Shown piece after piece: positions 35,350 to 46,278 of a DNA stretch of 64,000 nt. The position numbers and the translations under genes were made by a program. The stretch is from Clostridium_AD estertheticum_D (lineage in GTDB: Bacteria > Bacillota > Clostridia > Clostridiales > Clostridiaceae). How positions within the stretch are numbered: the first letter of the stretch is position 1; each line of letters starts with the position of its first letter. Location: the NCBI RefSeq assembly GCF_018861295.1, contig NZ_JAHLDM010000011.1, positions 1-64,000 of the forward strand. The letters run 5' to 3'. Under the pieces are notes generated by a model. That model saw only the letters and a list, made by a program, of their open reading frames with translations, was not told where the DNA came from and searched no databases.

Positions 35350-35488
35350 AGCTAATTAGGACATCTGCTACGTAATAGCATAATTACTTACTATTTTCTG
35401 AAAAATGCCTAACCCCTTTGCTCGCCTATACCAATAGCCATTCAAAGCTTGTTTCTTAAGTCTATAGAGATTATAATCCCAATTAGCT
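35350..35488 (-). promoter_or_regulatory. Structured leader RNA of the kdp operon
   Basis: Read on the minus strand, AGCTAATTGGGA (35488-35477) pairs with TCCTAATTAGCT (35361-35350): 12 bp with one G-U, closing a domain of ~115 bases. Inside is a perfect hairpin TGCTA-TTACG-TAGCA (35366-35380). The 3' strand of the closing stem ends two bases before the kdpF ribosome site AAGGAGG (35341-35347), the usual place for a translation-control switch. It does not match the c-di-AMP ydaO or M-box consensus as I remember them. Confidence 0.6.
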
Positions 35489-35756
35489 TTTTACTAAAGC
35501 CGAGTAATAGTTCGCCTAAAATGTTCTTGTATTCATTAAAGTTCATTACGACAAACTGTATGCGAGCCTCGTAGTTCTAAGTCGATTATTGACCGTTTTT
35601 CTTAGTAGCCTATTTAAAATTGATAATACTCTAGATTTAATGTAATATATTGGATTTTTAAAACAAAAAAACATTACATATCTTTGTTTTTCTGTTATAC
35701 TACTATTGAAATCAAGCAAACTAACTCTACAATAAACTTATGAGGAGATTAATAAA
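35489..35756. other. Divergent upstream region, kdp and phosphatase
   Basis: No gene seen. Minus-strand leader sequence continues here with a further small hairpin (CTAAG...CTTAG) and a GC-richer patch around 35560-35580. The plus-strand phosphatase has TGAGGAGA seven bases before its ATG. I could not place the promoters. Confidence 0.4.
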
Positions 35757-36401
35757 ATGAAAGATTTTGCATTTATATCTGATTTTGATGGAACCCTTAC
35801 TAAAAAAGATTTTTATAAAATATTATCTGACTTGTATTATAAAGAAGAACTTTCACCCATATTTAAATCTTGGAAAAATGGAGAAATGAAGGATAGAGAA
35901 TATTTGAACTATGTTTTTAATAACGTTAATAGAAACGAAGAAGAGCTTCTCGAAGATATTTTAAATATTGCCTTTGATCCTACAGCTATTGCTTTTATTG
36001 ATAAGGTTAAAGCTGCTGGTGGTGATTTTATTATTATAAGTGCAGGAACAAATTATTACATAGATAAGGTACTTGAAAAAAATCATATAGAAGGGGTAGA
36101 TGTTTATTCGAATAAGAGTGTTTTCAAAGACAATGGAATTCACTTTGATTTAGATGAACATGATGAATTTTACTCAGACTTATATGGCATTGATAAATTA
36201 ATTGTATTAAAAAAGTTAAAAGTTAATTACAAGAAAATATTTTATGCTGGCGATAGTACTCCCGATCTTAAACCTGCATTAGAAGCAGATCTTGTTTTTG
36301 CTAAAGGGAAATTAGTAAATCTTCTAAAAGAAAAAAACAAAGATTTTATAGAATTTGAAAATTTCTCAGAAATTTGGGATAAGTTAAAGATTCACTTATA
36401 A
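35757..36401 (+). CDS. HAD-family phosphatase, MtnX-like
   Basis: 214 residues. HAD motifs: I, DFDGTLTK near residue 9; II, IISAGTN near 95; III, Lys around 157 with YAGDSTPDLKPALEADLVFAKG. The helical cap lies between motifs I and II, as in HAD-IB phosphatases. The closest recalled relative is MtnX (methionine salvage), but no salvage genes are nearby, so the substrate is open. A strong GAGGAG site and its own terminator make it a single-gene unit. Confidence 0.85.
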   Translation: MKDFAFISDFDGTLTKKDFYKILSDLYYKEELSPIFKSWKNGEMKDREYLNYVFNNVNRNEEELLEDILNIAFDPTAIAFIDKVKAAGGDFIIISAGTNYYIDKVLEKNHIEGVDVYSNKSVFKDNGIHFDLDEHDEFYSDLYGIDKLIVLKKLKVNYKKIFYAGDSTPDLKPALEADLVFAKGKLVNLLKEKNKDFIEFENFSEIWDKLKIHL

Positions 36402-36451
36402 AAAATACACTTATTTACTTAATATTTTGCTTAAGTAAATAAGTGTATTTT
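36402..36451. terminator. Bidirectional terminator, phosphatase and nfo
   Basis: A 21-bp perfect stem (AAAATACACTTATTTACTTAA and its complement) around an 8-base loop, between convergent genes. Confidence 0.85.
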
Positions 36452-36470
36452 ATTTAAATTTTCCTCATTA

Positions 36471-37304
36471 TTATTCTATGTAAACTTCTCTTAACATCTT
36501 AATTTCTTTTGCATGACCTTCTAGTTCATTAGGAGTTTCTAAATAAAATGGTAAATGGCGCAGCTTTGGATGATTAATAATTCTAGTAATCGCCTCTATT
36601 CCAATAGATCCTTCGCCTATTGTTTCATGACGATCTTTATGACTTTCAAATGGGTTTTTACTATCATTTAAATGAATTGCATATAACTTATCAAGACCTA
36701 TAATTTTATCAAATTCATTTATGACCCCATCTAAATTATTAACTATGTCATAACCAGCATCATATACGTGACAAGTATCAAAACATACTCCCATTTTCTC
36801 ATGTAATGTAACTCCATCAAGGATTTGTTTTAACTCCTCAAAAGTCCTACCTATTTCTGTTCCTTTACCAGCCATTGTTTCAAGAAGTACAGTAGTTGTT
36901 TGTTCTGGCTTTAGTATAGAATTTAGCATATTTATAATATACTCTATTCCAACTTGTGTACCTTGTTTTACATGACTCCCCGGATGGAAATTATAAAAGC
37001 TGTTTGGGAAAAATTCCATTCTTTTTAGATCATCTTCCATAATCATCCTTGCAAAATCTCTTGTTTTCGCATCAGCAGAGCTTGCATTTAATGTGTATGG
37101 AGCATGTGCTAGAATTGTAGCAAAATTGTTCTCTTTTAGTATTTCGAGAAGCGCTGCTACATCGCTTGGATCAATATCTTTTGCTTTACTACCTCTGGGA
37201 TTTCTAGTGAAAAACTGGAATGTATTTGCTCCTATGCTAAGAGCATCTTCCCCCATAGCCTTATAACCTTTAGATACCGATAAATGACAACCTATATTTA
37301 ACAT
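36471..37304 (-). CDS. nfo: Endonuclease IV (AP endonuclease)
   Basis: 277 residues, family length. The metal-ligand segments are visible: FYNFHPGSHVKQG, VLLETMAGKGTEIG, CFDTCHVYDAGYD, AIHLNDSKNPFESHKDRHE and FYLETPNE. It cuts DNA at abasic sites during base-excision repair. The ribosome site is TTGGAGG. It stands between its terminator and the peptidase gene. Confidence 0.96.
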   Translation of the reverse strand: MLNIGCHLSVSKGYKAMGEDALSIGANTFQFFTRNPRGSKAKDIDPSDVAALLEILKENNFATILAHAPYTLNASSADAKTRDFARMIMEDDLKRMEFFPNSFYNFHPGSHVKQGTQVGIEYIINMLNSILKPEQTTTVLLETMAGKGTEIGRTFEELKQILDGVTLHEKMGVCFDTCHVYDAGYDIVNNLDGVINEFDKIIGLDKLYAIHLNDSKNPFESHKDRHETIGEGSIGIEAITRIINHPKLRHLPFYLETPNELEGHAKEIKMLREVYIE

Positions 37305-37372
37305 ACTTATTCCTCCAATAAAAAATTATATTTTAATTTGCGAGTACCTATGCCAATTAAATATAATTTGCC

Positions 37373-38449
37373 CTATTCTACAATAATTAAGTCTTTTGTA
37401 TAATGGTTTAATACCTCACAACCATCCTTAGTAACTATTACTAAATCCTCAATACGAACTCCAACCTCACCCGGAATATAAATACCTGGTTCAATTGAAA
37501 AAATTTGTCCTACCTTAACTTTATCAGTATTCGCAGCTGAAACATCTCCAAAGTCATGTACTTCTATTCCTATTGAATGTCCTAATCTATGTGTAAAATA
37601 TTTTCCATAGCCTTTTTCTGTAATATATTCTCTAGCTGCAGCATCGATATCACAAAATCTAACTCCCGCTTTAACTTTCTCAATTCCCCTTTTATTTGCT
37701 TCCTTAACAATGTTGTAAACTTCTCTACTGTGGTCTGATACTGTTTTATAAAAAACAGTCCTAGTCATATCCGAGCAATACGAATTCATTTTGCATCCGA
37801 TATCAATAACTATACTGTCACCTTCTTTAACTGTTGACTCATCCATTTCATGATGAGGGTCAGCAGCATTTGCACCATAACCTATAATTGGATCAAATGA
37901 ATGTCCCTGAGTGCCCATATCATCCCATATATCTGAAAGCAACTTTCCCATCTTTTTTTCAGAATATTTTTTAGGAATAAGTTTTATCATTTTATCAACA
38001 GCAGTATCATTTAGTTTTGACGCTACTCTCATTAGATCTTTTTCATTCTCATCCTTACACATTCTCACCCTATCTAAAATCTCAGATCCATTAACAAATG
38101 TGCTCCCACCTTTGAGCTTCATTAGTTTTATTAAGAAATGAGCTGGCCAATTTTTATCTATACCCATTGGCACCTCTTTATCAATGTTTTTTGCAAGAAT
38201 TTCTACTGGACTCTGAGTATCGTTAAACCATATTTTTTCTACCCCTAAATCTTCATTTATAGGGAATAACTCATTAATAAACAATTTATTTTGTCCATCT
38301 AAATTGATATAGAGCACAAGCATTCTCTCTCCAGATAAAATCCATTTCCCTGTAAGATAGAATATAGCCGCAGGATCAGAAACTATCATTTGAGGTATTT
38401 TATCTTTTGCCATAATTTTCAAAACTTTGTTAAGTCTTTCCTTTAACAT
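37373..38449 (-). CDS. M24 peptidase, Xaa-Pro aminopeptidase-like
   Basis: 358 residues. An N-terminal creatinase-like domain (about 1-125) precedes the pita-bread M24 domain with all five metal ligands: VIDIGCKMNSYCSDMTRT (two Asp), HRLGHSIGIEVHDFG (His), FSIEPGIY (Glu) and VRIEDLV (Glu). It removes an N-terminal residue next to proline in cytosolic peptides. The ribosome site is GGAGGG. Confidence 0.92.
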   Translation of the reverse strand: MLKERLNKVLKIMAKDKIPQMIVSDPAAIFYLTGKWILSGERMLVLYINLDGQNKLFINELFPINEDLGVEKIWFNDTQSPVEILAKNIDKEVPMGIDKNWPAHFLIKLMKLKGGSTFVNGSEILDRVRMCKDENEKDLMRVASKLNDTAVDKMIKLIPKKYSEKKMGKLLSDIWDDMGTQGHSFDPIIGYGANAADPHHEMDESTVKEGDSIVIDIGCKMNSYCSDMTRTVFYKTVSDHSREVYNIVKEANKRGIEKVKAGVRFCDIDAAAREYITEKGYGKYFTHRLGHSIGIEVHDFGDVSAANTDKVKVGQIFSIEPGIYIPGEVGVRIEDLVIVTKDGCEVLNHYTKDLIIVE

Positions 38450-38558
38450 TAAAATCCCTCCTAATATATTGTGTTATCCTACTTTCAATCTATCATAAAA
38501 TTTAAATAATGTACATGGTTTTTCATACATTTAAATGACCTTAACATTTCAAACAAAA

Positions 38559-38576
38559 AAGGCCCTACTAAGCCTT
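38559..38576 (-). terminator. Small terminator of the DUF6465-like gene
   Basis: On the minus strand AAGGC and GCCTT flank an 8-base loop and are followed by TTTTTTG. The stem is only 5 bp, so it is weak. Confidence 0.5.
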
Positions 38577-38598
38577 CTCTACTTTTAGTGAACTTATA

Positions 38599-39006
38599 TT
38601 AAGATAATTTAATGTCTATTTTAATTTCTCCATTTACCAAACAGTAGGCTGTATCCTCTTCAACCTTTATATATACATCTAAAGTCTTAAGTTCTGTAAT
38701 CTTATGAGACTTTGTCCATTCTTTATATACTTCTTCTAGTATTGTTCTTTTTGAAATCTCTTTACCTTGATATTGGACATAGAAACCAACATCAATTTTC
38801 TTAGCTATTGTTCTTTTGGCTCCTGTCTTTTTTACACCAGTAGTTACCTTGGTTGCTTTTGATTTAACATTTTTAGCAATATCTTTTACCACATTAATAG
38901 TCTTTTCAACATTTTCTTTTGTGACATCAGACACTATTGTTATTGCCTCTTCTGTTCCCACACTAATAGCTTTTTTATCAGAAGCTAAAGTATTATCTTT
39001 TTCCAT
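38599..39006 (-). CDS. DUF6465-like protein with basic linker
   Basis: 135 residues from ATG 39006, which has GGGGGT eight bases upstream; the ATG at 39021 overlaps that site. The N-terminal half is Lys/Thr/Val-rich and low complexity. The C-terminal ~75 residues (VGFYVQYQGKEISKRTILEE, KSHKITELKTLDVYIKVEED, AYCLVNGEIK) match what is called DUF6465 in clostridia. Function unknown. The Lys-rich arm suggests nucleic-acid or membrane contact. Confidence 0.7.
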   Translation of the reverse strand: MEKDNTLASDKKAISVGTEEAITIVSDVTKENVEKTINVVKDIAKNVKSKATKVTTGVKKTGAKRTIAKKIDVGFYVQYQGKEISKRTILEEVYKEWTKSHKITELKTLDVYIKVEEDTAYCLVNGEIKIDIKLS

Positions 39007-39388
39007 ATTATTTACCCCCATTTATAAAAAATTTTATATGTTACTTACTATATTCGATATTTTTCTTTAAAACCCTTTTTTTAGGAGAATATTATAAATA
39101 TTATGATGTAAATCTATGTTATTCATTACTTCCCACTAAAAATTTTTTATGTTTAGTTTGCTTAAGATTTACATTCACACTTGATAAAATGTGGAATATA
39201 ATAAAGTACAACTATAACTTAATTAATTTCACAATTATGCATTAGCAATTACATTGCCTCTATGTGATGGTATAATGCTAAGCTAGCCTAATACTTAAGT
39301 TAAAGTATAAGATTCTTATTAGAGTATCCAATTAATTTACTTTAGTAGACTCTTAAACTTTTACTTACTAAATAAGGAGGTTATTTAT
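39007..39388. other. Divergent intergenic region with possible promoter
   Basis: About 380 bases without a gene. A plus-strand promoter is possible near 39173-39202: TTCACA, a 17-base spacer, TATAAT. No other strong structure seen. The Cys/Gly-rich gene follows about 190 bases later, leaving a long AT-rich leader. Confidence 0.4.
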
Positions 39389-39607
39389 ATGAGTCATAGA
39401 CATAACAATAATTGTTGCTGTAAACCTGTTCGTTGCTGTAAACCTGTTTGCAACTGTGAAAATACCTGTGGAAATGGATGCGGTGGTGGCTTCGGTAATT
39501 GCGGAGCTGGCAGTGGCATTTGGATACTTCTTTTACTATTAGGTTGTGGCGGCATCGGCGGGCGTGGTGGTCGTGGCTGCGGTGGCGGCTTTGGCGGATT
39601 ATTTTAG
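39389..39607 (+). CDS. Cys/Gly-rich small protein, possibly spore-related
   Basis: 72 residues. Residues 9-35 carry 11 Cys (NNCCCKPVRCCKPVCNCENT), with CCKPV repeated, a likely metal-binding or disulfide-linked segment. A short hydrophobic patch (GIWILLLLLGCGGIGG) follows, then Gly/Arg-rich sequence. The composition resembles small spore-coat and YjcZ-like proteins, but I cannot assign a family. The GGAGG site and a terminator 10 bases after the stop support a real gene. Confidence 0.7.
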   Translation: MSHRHNNNCCCKPVRCCKPVCNCENTCGNGCGGGFGNCGAGSGIWILLLLLGCGGIGGRGGRGCGGGFGGLF

Positions 39608-39617
39608 TTAGTTTAAA

Positions 39618-39651
39618 AAGGCACTTCTAATAATATTATTAGAAGTGCCTT
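39618..39651. terminator. Terminator after the Cys/Gly-rich gene
   Basis: AAGGCACTTCTAATAA pairs with TTATTAGAAGTGCCTT, perfect, almost loopless. It also faces the 3' end of the ABC-F gene and probably works in both directions. Confidence 0.85.
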
Positions 39652-39652
39652 C

Positions 39653-41295
<1,643 letters not shown>

Positions 41296-41428
41296 ATATT
41301 TATATATACCTCCATATTAACTGAAAATTCCACACATAAAATATGTAGTCTTTCCACAAAAAATTTTAATTTTATTATATCCTAAACCACTAAGTTATTA
41401 TACCACATGCAAGGAGACTAGGCTATTG

Positions 41429-42622
41429 CTATTTATTATCAGTTTTAGTATTATGTCCTAAAAATCTATCTTTAGCTATAATTTGGGGTTCAGTAATCTC
41501 CCCCCTATGGATTTCTTTTTGAGTGATTTCTATATTAAAATCTCTTTCATAGTTTTTAATAAGATCAAGTTCTCTCTCTACAGCTATTGATAGTGCTAAG
41601 CCATACTCTCCCATTCTTCCTGTTCTACCTACTCTGTGCAAATAGTCTTTCGAGTTTTCTGGTATATCAAGATTAAATATATGGGATACTCCTACTATGT
41701 CAAGACCCCTAGCTGCTAAATCAGAAGCCACTAACAATTGGATTTTACCTTCATTGAAATCCTCAAGTGCCTTCTTTCTATTTTCTTTTTCAGAGGATCC
41801 ATGAATTCCCTCTACTTTTAGATTATGATATCTAAGTTTTGAAGTTGTAATCTCTACCTCATCACTTTTGTTTATAAATATTATTGCCTTAGAAGGTTTA
41901 GTAGCGCTTATAAGTTTCCGTAGAAGCTCAATTTTATCTCTTCTTTCAACTACAAAATATATGTGCTCTATATTTGGGTTTACAACACTTTTATCTCCTA
42001 CTTTAATAACCTTAGGATCCTTCATTAAAGTCTTTGCGATTTCAACTACTTTAAGTGAAATTGTAGCAGAAAATAACATAATCTGTCTATCACGAAGTGT
42101 AGTTTTTATTATTGCCTTTACTCCATCTATGTTATTCTCATCTATCATTCTGTCACCTTCATCTATTACTATAGTTTTGACGAAGTGTGATTTTAGTTTC
42201 TTCATTGTTATAAGTTCTAAAATTCTTCCAGCAGAGCCTACTAATATATGAGGTTTTTGCTTAAGAGACTCGAGTTGCCTTTTAATATTAACATTACCTA
42301 TTATACTAGTTGATCTAACTTCACTCCTTGAGTTAACTGATAACAATTCCACCTGCTTATATATTTGCATTGCAAGCTCATGAGTTGGCGCAAGTATAAT
42401 TGCTTGAATATCCTTTGATGTTACATCTATTTTTTGAAATATAGGTAACAAATAAGCTAAAGTTTTGCCAGTACCCGTTTCTGATTCTCCTATGATGTCC
42501 GCGCCTGCAAGTCCCATTGGTATAGCCTTTACTTGAATTTCTGTAGGACTTTCAATGCCTTGTTTTATAAGACCTTCTATAAGATTTTGTTCTAATCCTA
42601 GTTCATTAAATAATTTTTCCAT
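41429..42622 (-). CDS. DEAD-box RNA helicase with DEGD motif
   Basis: 397 residues. Motifs: Q-motif region GIESPTEIQVKAIP, ETGTGKT (I), PTHELA (Ia), VIDEGDRM (II, DEGD instead of DEAD), FSATIS (III), DLAARGLD (V) and HRVGRTGRMG (VI). There is no long C-terminal RNA-binding extension, so it is not DbpA/CsdA-like. A role in RNA or ribosome handling is likely. It is followed downstream by a terminator-free gap and preceded by recQ on the same strand, 15 bases apart. Confidence 0.9.
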   Translation of the reverse strand: MEKLFNELGLEQNLIEGLIKQGIESPTEIQVKAIPMGLAGADIIGESETGTGKTLAYLLPIFQKIDVTSKDIQAIILAPTHELAMQIYKQVELLSVNSRSEVRSTSIIGNVNIKRQLESLKQKPHILVGSAGRILELITMKKLKSHFVKTIVIDEGDRMIDENNIDGVKAIIKTTLRDRQIMLFSATISLKVVEIAKTLMKDPKVIKVGDKSVVNPNIEHIYFVVERRDKIELLRKLISATKPSKAIIFINKSDEVEITTSKLRYHNLKVEGIHGSSEKENRKKALEDFNEGKIQLLVASDLAARGLDIVGVSHIFNLDIPENSKDYLHRVGRTGRMGEYGLALSIAVERELDLIKNYERDFNIEITQKEIHRGEITEPQIIAKDRFLGHNTKTDNK

Positions 42623-42637
42623 GTTTTCTCCTTTTTT

Positions 42638-44806
42638 CTAAGAAATCTTATTATTAGCGTATTTAAATATTGTTGCCTTTATAGCTAAATAATCTATTTC
42701 TTCTGGTAATTCTTCTTTAATAGGTCTGAGCTTTGTTGCTCCGATTTTCTCTATAACCTCAAGAATAAGTGCTTCCTGATTTTTCGGAATAAAATCATCT
42801 AAATTAACATCAAGACCCTCAGCCGCACATTTAAATATATGTTCTTGAACCGTCAGGCTTTTAAGTTTCCGCTCTCTTATTATCTCCTCTATACTTTTGC
42901 CATCCTTATACATGTTATATGTAATAATATAACTTGGCACCTTGTCTTCATTTTTAGGGTCTCGCTCAATCGCACTCTCCGTTTTATCGCCATCATCTTC
43001 ATTATATAGTATTTCTGCCTTAATTTCTATATTGTTTTCCTTCATATATTCTTTAATAACCTGAATAAATTCCTCTCCATACTTATTAAGCTTAGATTCC
43101 CCTACACCTTTTATGTTTAGCATTTCTTTTTCATTTACTGGGAAATATTCGCTCATCTCTCTCAGTGCACTGTCTGCAAATACAATATATGGTGGAACTT
43201 TTTCACGCTCAGAAATTTCTTTACGCAAGGTACGCAATATTTCAAATAATCCAGTATCTTTAATAACTTTTGCTTTCTTTTTATCAACTTTTTGATATAC
43301 TTTTTCCTTGTTTTTAAGTACGAGTACTGCTCTTTCTTTTAAATGAACCACTGGGAACTGTCCATCTGCAAGTGACAAATATTCTTCTGCTGTAAGCACA
43401 TTTATAAGGTCCCTTATTTCCTTAACAGTATATTGTTTTATTATCCCATAGGTTGATAATTTATCAAATCCAAGTTCCAAGACCTTTTTATTTTTAGATC
43501 CACGCAAAACATCTGCAATTAATGAAGTCCCGTACCTCTCCTTCATACGAAGAATACAAGAGAATATTTTTTGTGCCTCTATAGTTATATCTACAAGTTC
43601 ACTCTCATCATTGCAGGTACTACAATTATCACATTTATCTTGAACATTTTCTTCTCCAAAATACTCTAGAATAAACTTTCGTAAACATCTTGTCGTATGT
43701 GAATAATCCACCATAGCTTGAAGTTTTTTATATTCATTTACCTTTCTTTCAGGTGATACTGTGCTTTGTTCTATAAAAAACTTTTGAAGTAGGACGTCCG
43801 CCGCTGAAAATAACAATACACATTCACTTGGCTCACCATCACGCCCGGAACGTCCAGCTTCTTGGTAATATGCCTCCATGCTTTTTGTTAAATTATAATG
43901 GATTACATATCTAACGTTCGATTTATCTATTCCCATACCAAAAGCATTAGTAGCTATAATTATGTTGATATCATCATACAAAAACTTTTCCTGATTTTGC
44001 TTTCTCTCTTCATCATTAAGTCCTGCATGATATTTTCCTACATTATATCCTTTTTTATGTAACAGCTCATAAAGATTATTTGTTTCCTTCCTTGTCGCTG
44101 TATAAATTATCCCCACTTTGTCTTTATTGTCCTCAATGTATTTCAGTACAAAATCTCTTTTATTTTCACCACGGATAACAGTAAAGCTTAAATTTTCTCT
44201 ATTAAAACCAGTTACATAAACATCAGGCTCTCTTAATTTTAATAGCCTTATAACATCTATTCTTACGTCCTGCGTTGCCGTGGCCGTAAATGCTGCTATA
44301 ATTGGTCTCTCTGATAATTTATCAATCAAACTAGAAATTGCTGCATAACTAGGCCTAAAATCATGTCCCCATTGTGATACACAATGAGCTTCATCCACTG
44401 CTAAAAGCGATATTTTTAATCTATTTAACATATTGCAGAAAAAGTCTGACTCTAATCTTTCTGGTGCAACATAAAGTAGCTTAAACTCACCACATGCCAC
44501 CTTATCAATTCTTTCATTCACTTCATTAATACTTAATGAGCTATTTATATATGTTGCAGCTATCCCTATACTATTTAAGGTATCCACTTGATCTTTCATA
44601 AGGGATATAAGTGGTGATATAACAAGTGTTACCCCTTCTAGCATTAAAGCAGGTATTTGATAACACACTGACTTTCCTGCTCCTGTAGGCATTACAGCAA
44701 ATGTATCTTTCCCATTTAATATGCTATCTATTACATCTTCTTGTCCTTTTCTGAAATTATCATATCCATAATATTTTTTTAATTTTTCTTGTGCTTCACG
44801 CAACAT
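42638..44806 (-). CDS. recQ: RecQ family DNA helicase
   Basis: 722 residues. Helicase motifs TGAGKSVCYQIPAL and VDEAHCVSQWGHDFRPSY; zinc-binding RQC with Cys around 376-400 (VQDKCDNCSTCND); a winged-helix region; HRDC (PPYIVFADSALREMSEYFP); and a C-terminal HTH segment (TYNMYKDGKSIEEIIRERKL). It unwinds DNA for recombination and repair. It is longer than E. coli RecQ (609) owing to the tail. The RNA helicase gene follows 15 bases later, perhaps in one operon. Confidence 0.95.
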   Translation of the reverse strand: MLREAQEKLKKYYGYDNFRKGQEDVIDSILNGKDTFAVMPTGAGKSVCYQIPALMLEGVTLVISPLISLMKDQVDTLNSIGIAATYINSSLSINEVNERIDKVACGEFKLLYVAPERLESDFFCNMLNRLKISLLAVDEAHCVSQWGHDFRPSYAAISSLIDKLSERPIIAAFTATATQDVRIDVIRLLKLREPDVYVTGFNRENLSFTVIRGENKRDFVLKYIEDNKDKVGIIYTATRKETNNLYELLHKKGYNVGKYHAGLNDEERKQNQEKFLYDDINIIIATNAFGMGIDKSNVRYVIHYNLTKSMEAYYQEAGRSGRDGEPSECVLLFSAADVLLQKFFIEQSTVSPERKVNEYKKLQAMVDYSHTTRCLRKFILEYFGEENVQDKCDNCSTCNDESELVDITIEAQKIFSCILRMKERYGTSLIADVLRGSKNKKVLELGFDKLSTYGIIKQYTVKEIRDLINVLTAEEYLSLADGQFPVVHLKERAVLVLKNKEKVYQKVDKKKAKVIKDTGLFEILRTLRKEISEREKVPPYIVFADSALREMSEYFPVNEKEMLNIKGVGESKLNKYGEEFIQVIKEYMKENNIEIKAEILYNEDDGDKTESAIERDPKNEDKVPSYIITYNMYKDGKSIEEIIRERKLKSLTVQEHIFKCAAEGLDVNLDDFIPKNQEALILEVIEKIGATKLRPIKEELPEEIDYLAIKATIFKYANNKIS

Positions 44807-44919
44807 ATATTTCTTCCTCTCATACGTAATAATTGCTTACAACAGTATAACATTATTTTAAGGACTTTGTACTCTTCTGATGATTAACTTTGAATTTGAC
44901 CTATATATAAATATAAAAA

Positions 44920-44960
44920 TAGACTTACTCTTTTATTTTAAAAACATAAGAGTAAATCTA
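44920..44960 (-). terminator. Terminator of the CheY-like gene
   Basis: On the minus strand TAGATTTACTCTT pairs with AAGAGTAAGTCTA (one G-U), followed by TTTTTATATTT. It includes the last codon and stop. Confidence 0.7.
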
Positions 44961-45341
44961 TAAAATTTTTATCCCCAAAACATTTTCAGCTATAGCTAAA
45001 ACTTCATTAAAGTGAAAGGGCTTAGTAATGTACTTATCGCACATTACTTGTCTCCCTCTATGTTTGTCATCTTCTAGCCCTTTGGCTGTTAAAAGTACTA
45101 TATATATACCTTGCAGCTTTAATTCTTTTTTCACTATATTACATACCTCGTATCCATTTATTGTAGGCATCATAATATCTAAAAATACCAAGCTAGGCCT
45201 CTCAATTTTAATTATATTCAAAGCTTGCTTTCCATCTTCGGCTAGAAGTATTTCTACATCTTTCTCTTTAAAATCTTCAAGTATCTCCTCTAGTAATAAT
45301 CTATTATTAACTTCATCATCTACTATTAATATTTTCTTCAT
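44958..45341 (-). CDS. CheY-like single-domain response regulator
   Basis: 127 residues, receiver only: acidic pair IVDDEVNN, phosphoacceptor VFLDIMMP, Thr in VLLTAKG, Lys in YITKPFHF. There is no output domain. It lies 38 bases downstream of a LytTR-type regulator and after a LytS-like kinase on the same strand, which suggests one signalling group. Its partner is unknown. Confidence 0.88.
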   Translation of the reverse strand: MKKILIVDDEVNNRLLLEEILEDFKEKDVEILLAEDGKQALNIIKIERPSLVFLDIMMPTINGYEVCNIVKKELKLQGIYIVLLTAKGLEDDKHRGRQVMCDKYITKPFHFNEVLAIAENVLGIKIL

Positions 45342-45379
45342 TTATACCTCTCATTTCTTATTATAAATAACAATAATAA

Positions 45380-46150
45380 TCACATATTAAGTATTCTTCT
45401 AAACTCTTTAACGTAGTGTCTACTTACAGGGACTTCCTCTTCCCAGTCTTCTATTTGAAGAACAAAAGTACTATTAAACCATGGTACTATTTTGTAAATT
45501 CTATCTAAATTCACCAAATAACTTTTATGACTTCTAAAAAAGTTCTGATTAATCAACTTATTTCCTAATTGATTTAACGTATAATTTGTTGTATACGTGG
45601 CCTTTCTAGTAAATGCAAACACTTCTTTATTAATCACTGTGCAATATAATATGTCTTGTGGATGCACAAGAAAAATACATTCATCCTTCCAAAGTGCTAA
45701 CTTTACCATACCTACATTTGATATTTTTTCTAAAAGCACTCTTTGTTCTAAAAGCACTCTTTGTTCTAACCGTATATTTTTACTACAATTATGGTTTCCC
45801 TCTATCTTATTAATAGTAAGAGCTAATCTTTTCTCTGAGAATGGTTTCAAAACATAATCAATTGCATTAATTTCAAAGGCTTTTATAGCATATTTATCAA
45901 ATACTGTCGCAAATACAATACTCACTAAAAAATCCAAATTGCATATTTCCTCAGCCAAAGTAAGCCCATCAATTTCCGGCATTTCTATATCTAAAAAAAC
46001 AATTTCAGGTTTAGATTTCTTTATAAATTCTAAAGCTGTTAAGGGACTTAAAAACTTACCTATAATTTCTATTTCACTCCTTTTACTTAGAATGAAACTT
46101 AATTCGTCTAAAGATAATTGTTCATCATCTACTAAAACTACTCTTAACAT
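45380..46150 (-). CDS. LytTR-family response regulator
   Basis: 256 residues from ATG 46150, with GGTGGGGG five bases upstream; a GTG at 46162 is in that site. The receiver domain has VLVDDEQLS, phosphoacceptor VFLDIEMPEIDG and VLKPFSEKR. The LytTR DNA-binding domain (about 155-256) has FFRSHKSYLVNLDRIYKI and VPVSRHYVKEFRR. A linker contains a duplicated hexapeptide EQRVLL from an 18-base tandem repeat. It usually pairs with a LytS-like kinase. Confidence 0.92.
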   Translation of the reverse strand: MLRVVLVDDEQLSLDELSFILSKRSEIEIIGKFLSPLTALEFIKKSKPEIVFLDIEMPEIDGLTLAEEICNLDFLVSIVFATVFDKYAIKAFEINAIDYVLKPFSEKRLALTINKIEGNHNCSKNIRLEQRVLLEQRVLLEKISNVGMVKLALWKDECIFLVHPQDILYCTVINKEVFAFTRKATYTTNYTLNQLGNKLINQNFFRSHKSYLVNLDRIYKIVPWFNSTFVLQIEDWEEEVPVSRHYVKEFRRILNM

Positions 46151-46278
46151 ATAAACCCCCACCTATACTAAAATTTCATCATACTAGTAATAATACATTG
46201 TTACAATTTTACTTTACTGCGAAAACATTGTCAATTTAATGCTATAATTAATCTTTTTAGTCAATATATAATAATAAA

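Noticed and set aside
35350..35640. ydaO-type c-di-AMP riboswitch or M-box before kdp
   Set aside because: The hallmark conserved segments of these families, as I remember them, are not present, so I report only an unassigned structured leader.
45028..45366. Plus-strand frame opposite the CheY-like gene
   Set aside because: Low-complexity Ser/Ile-rich shadow of a well-defined receiver domain.
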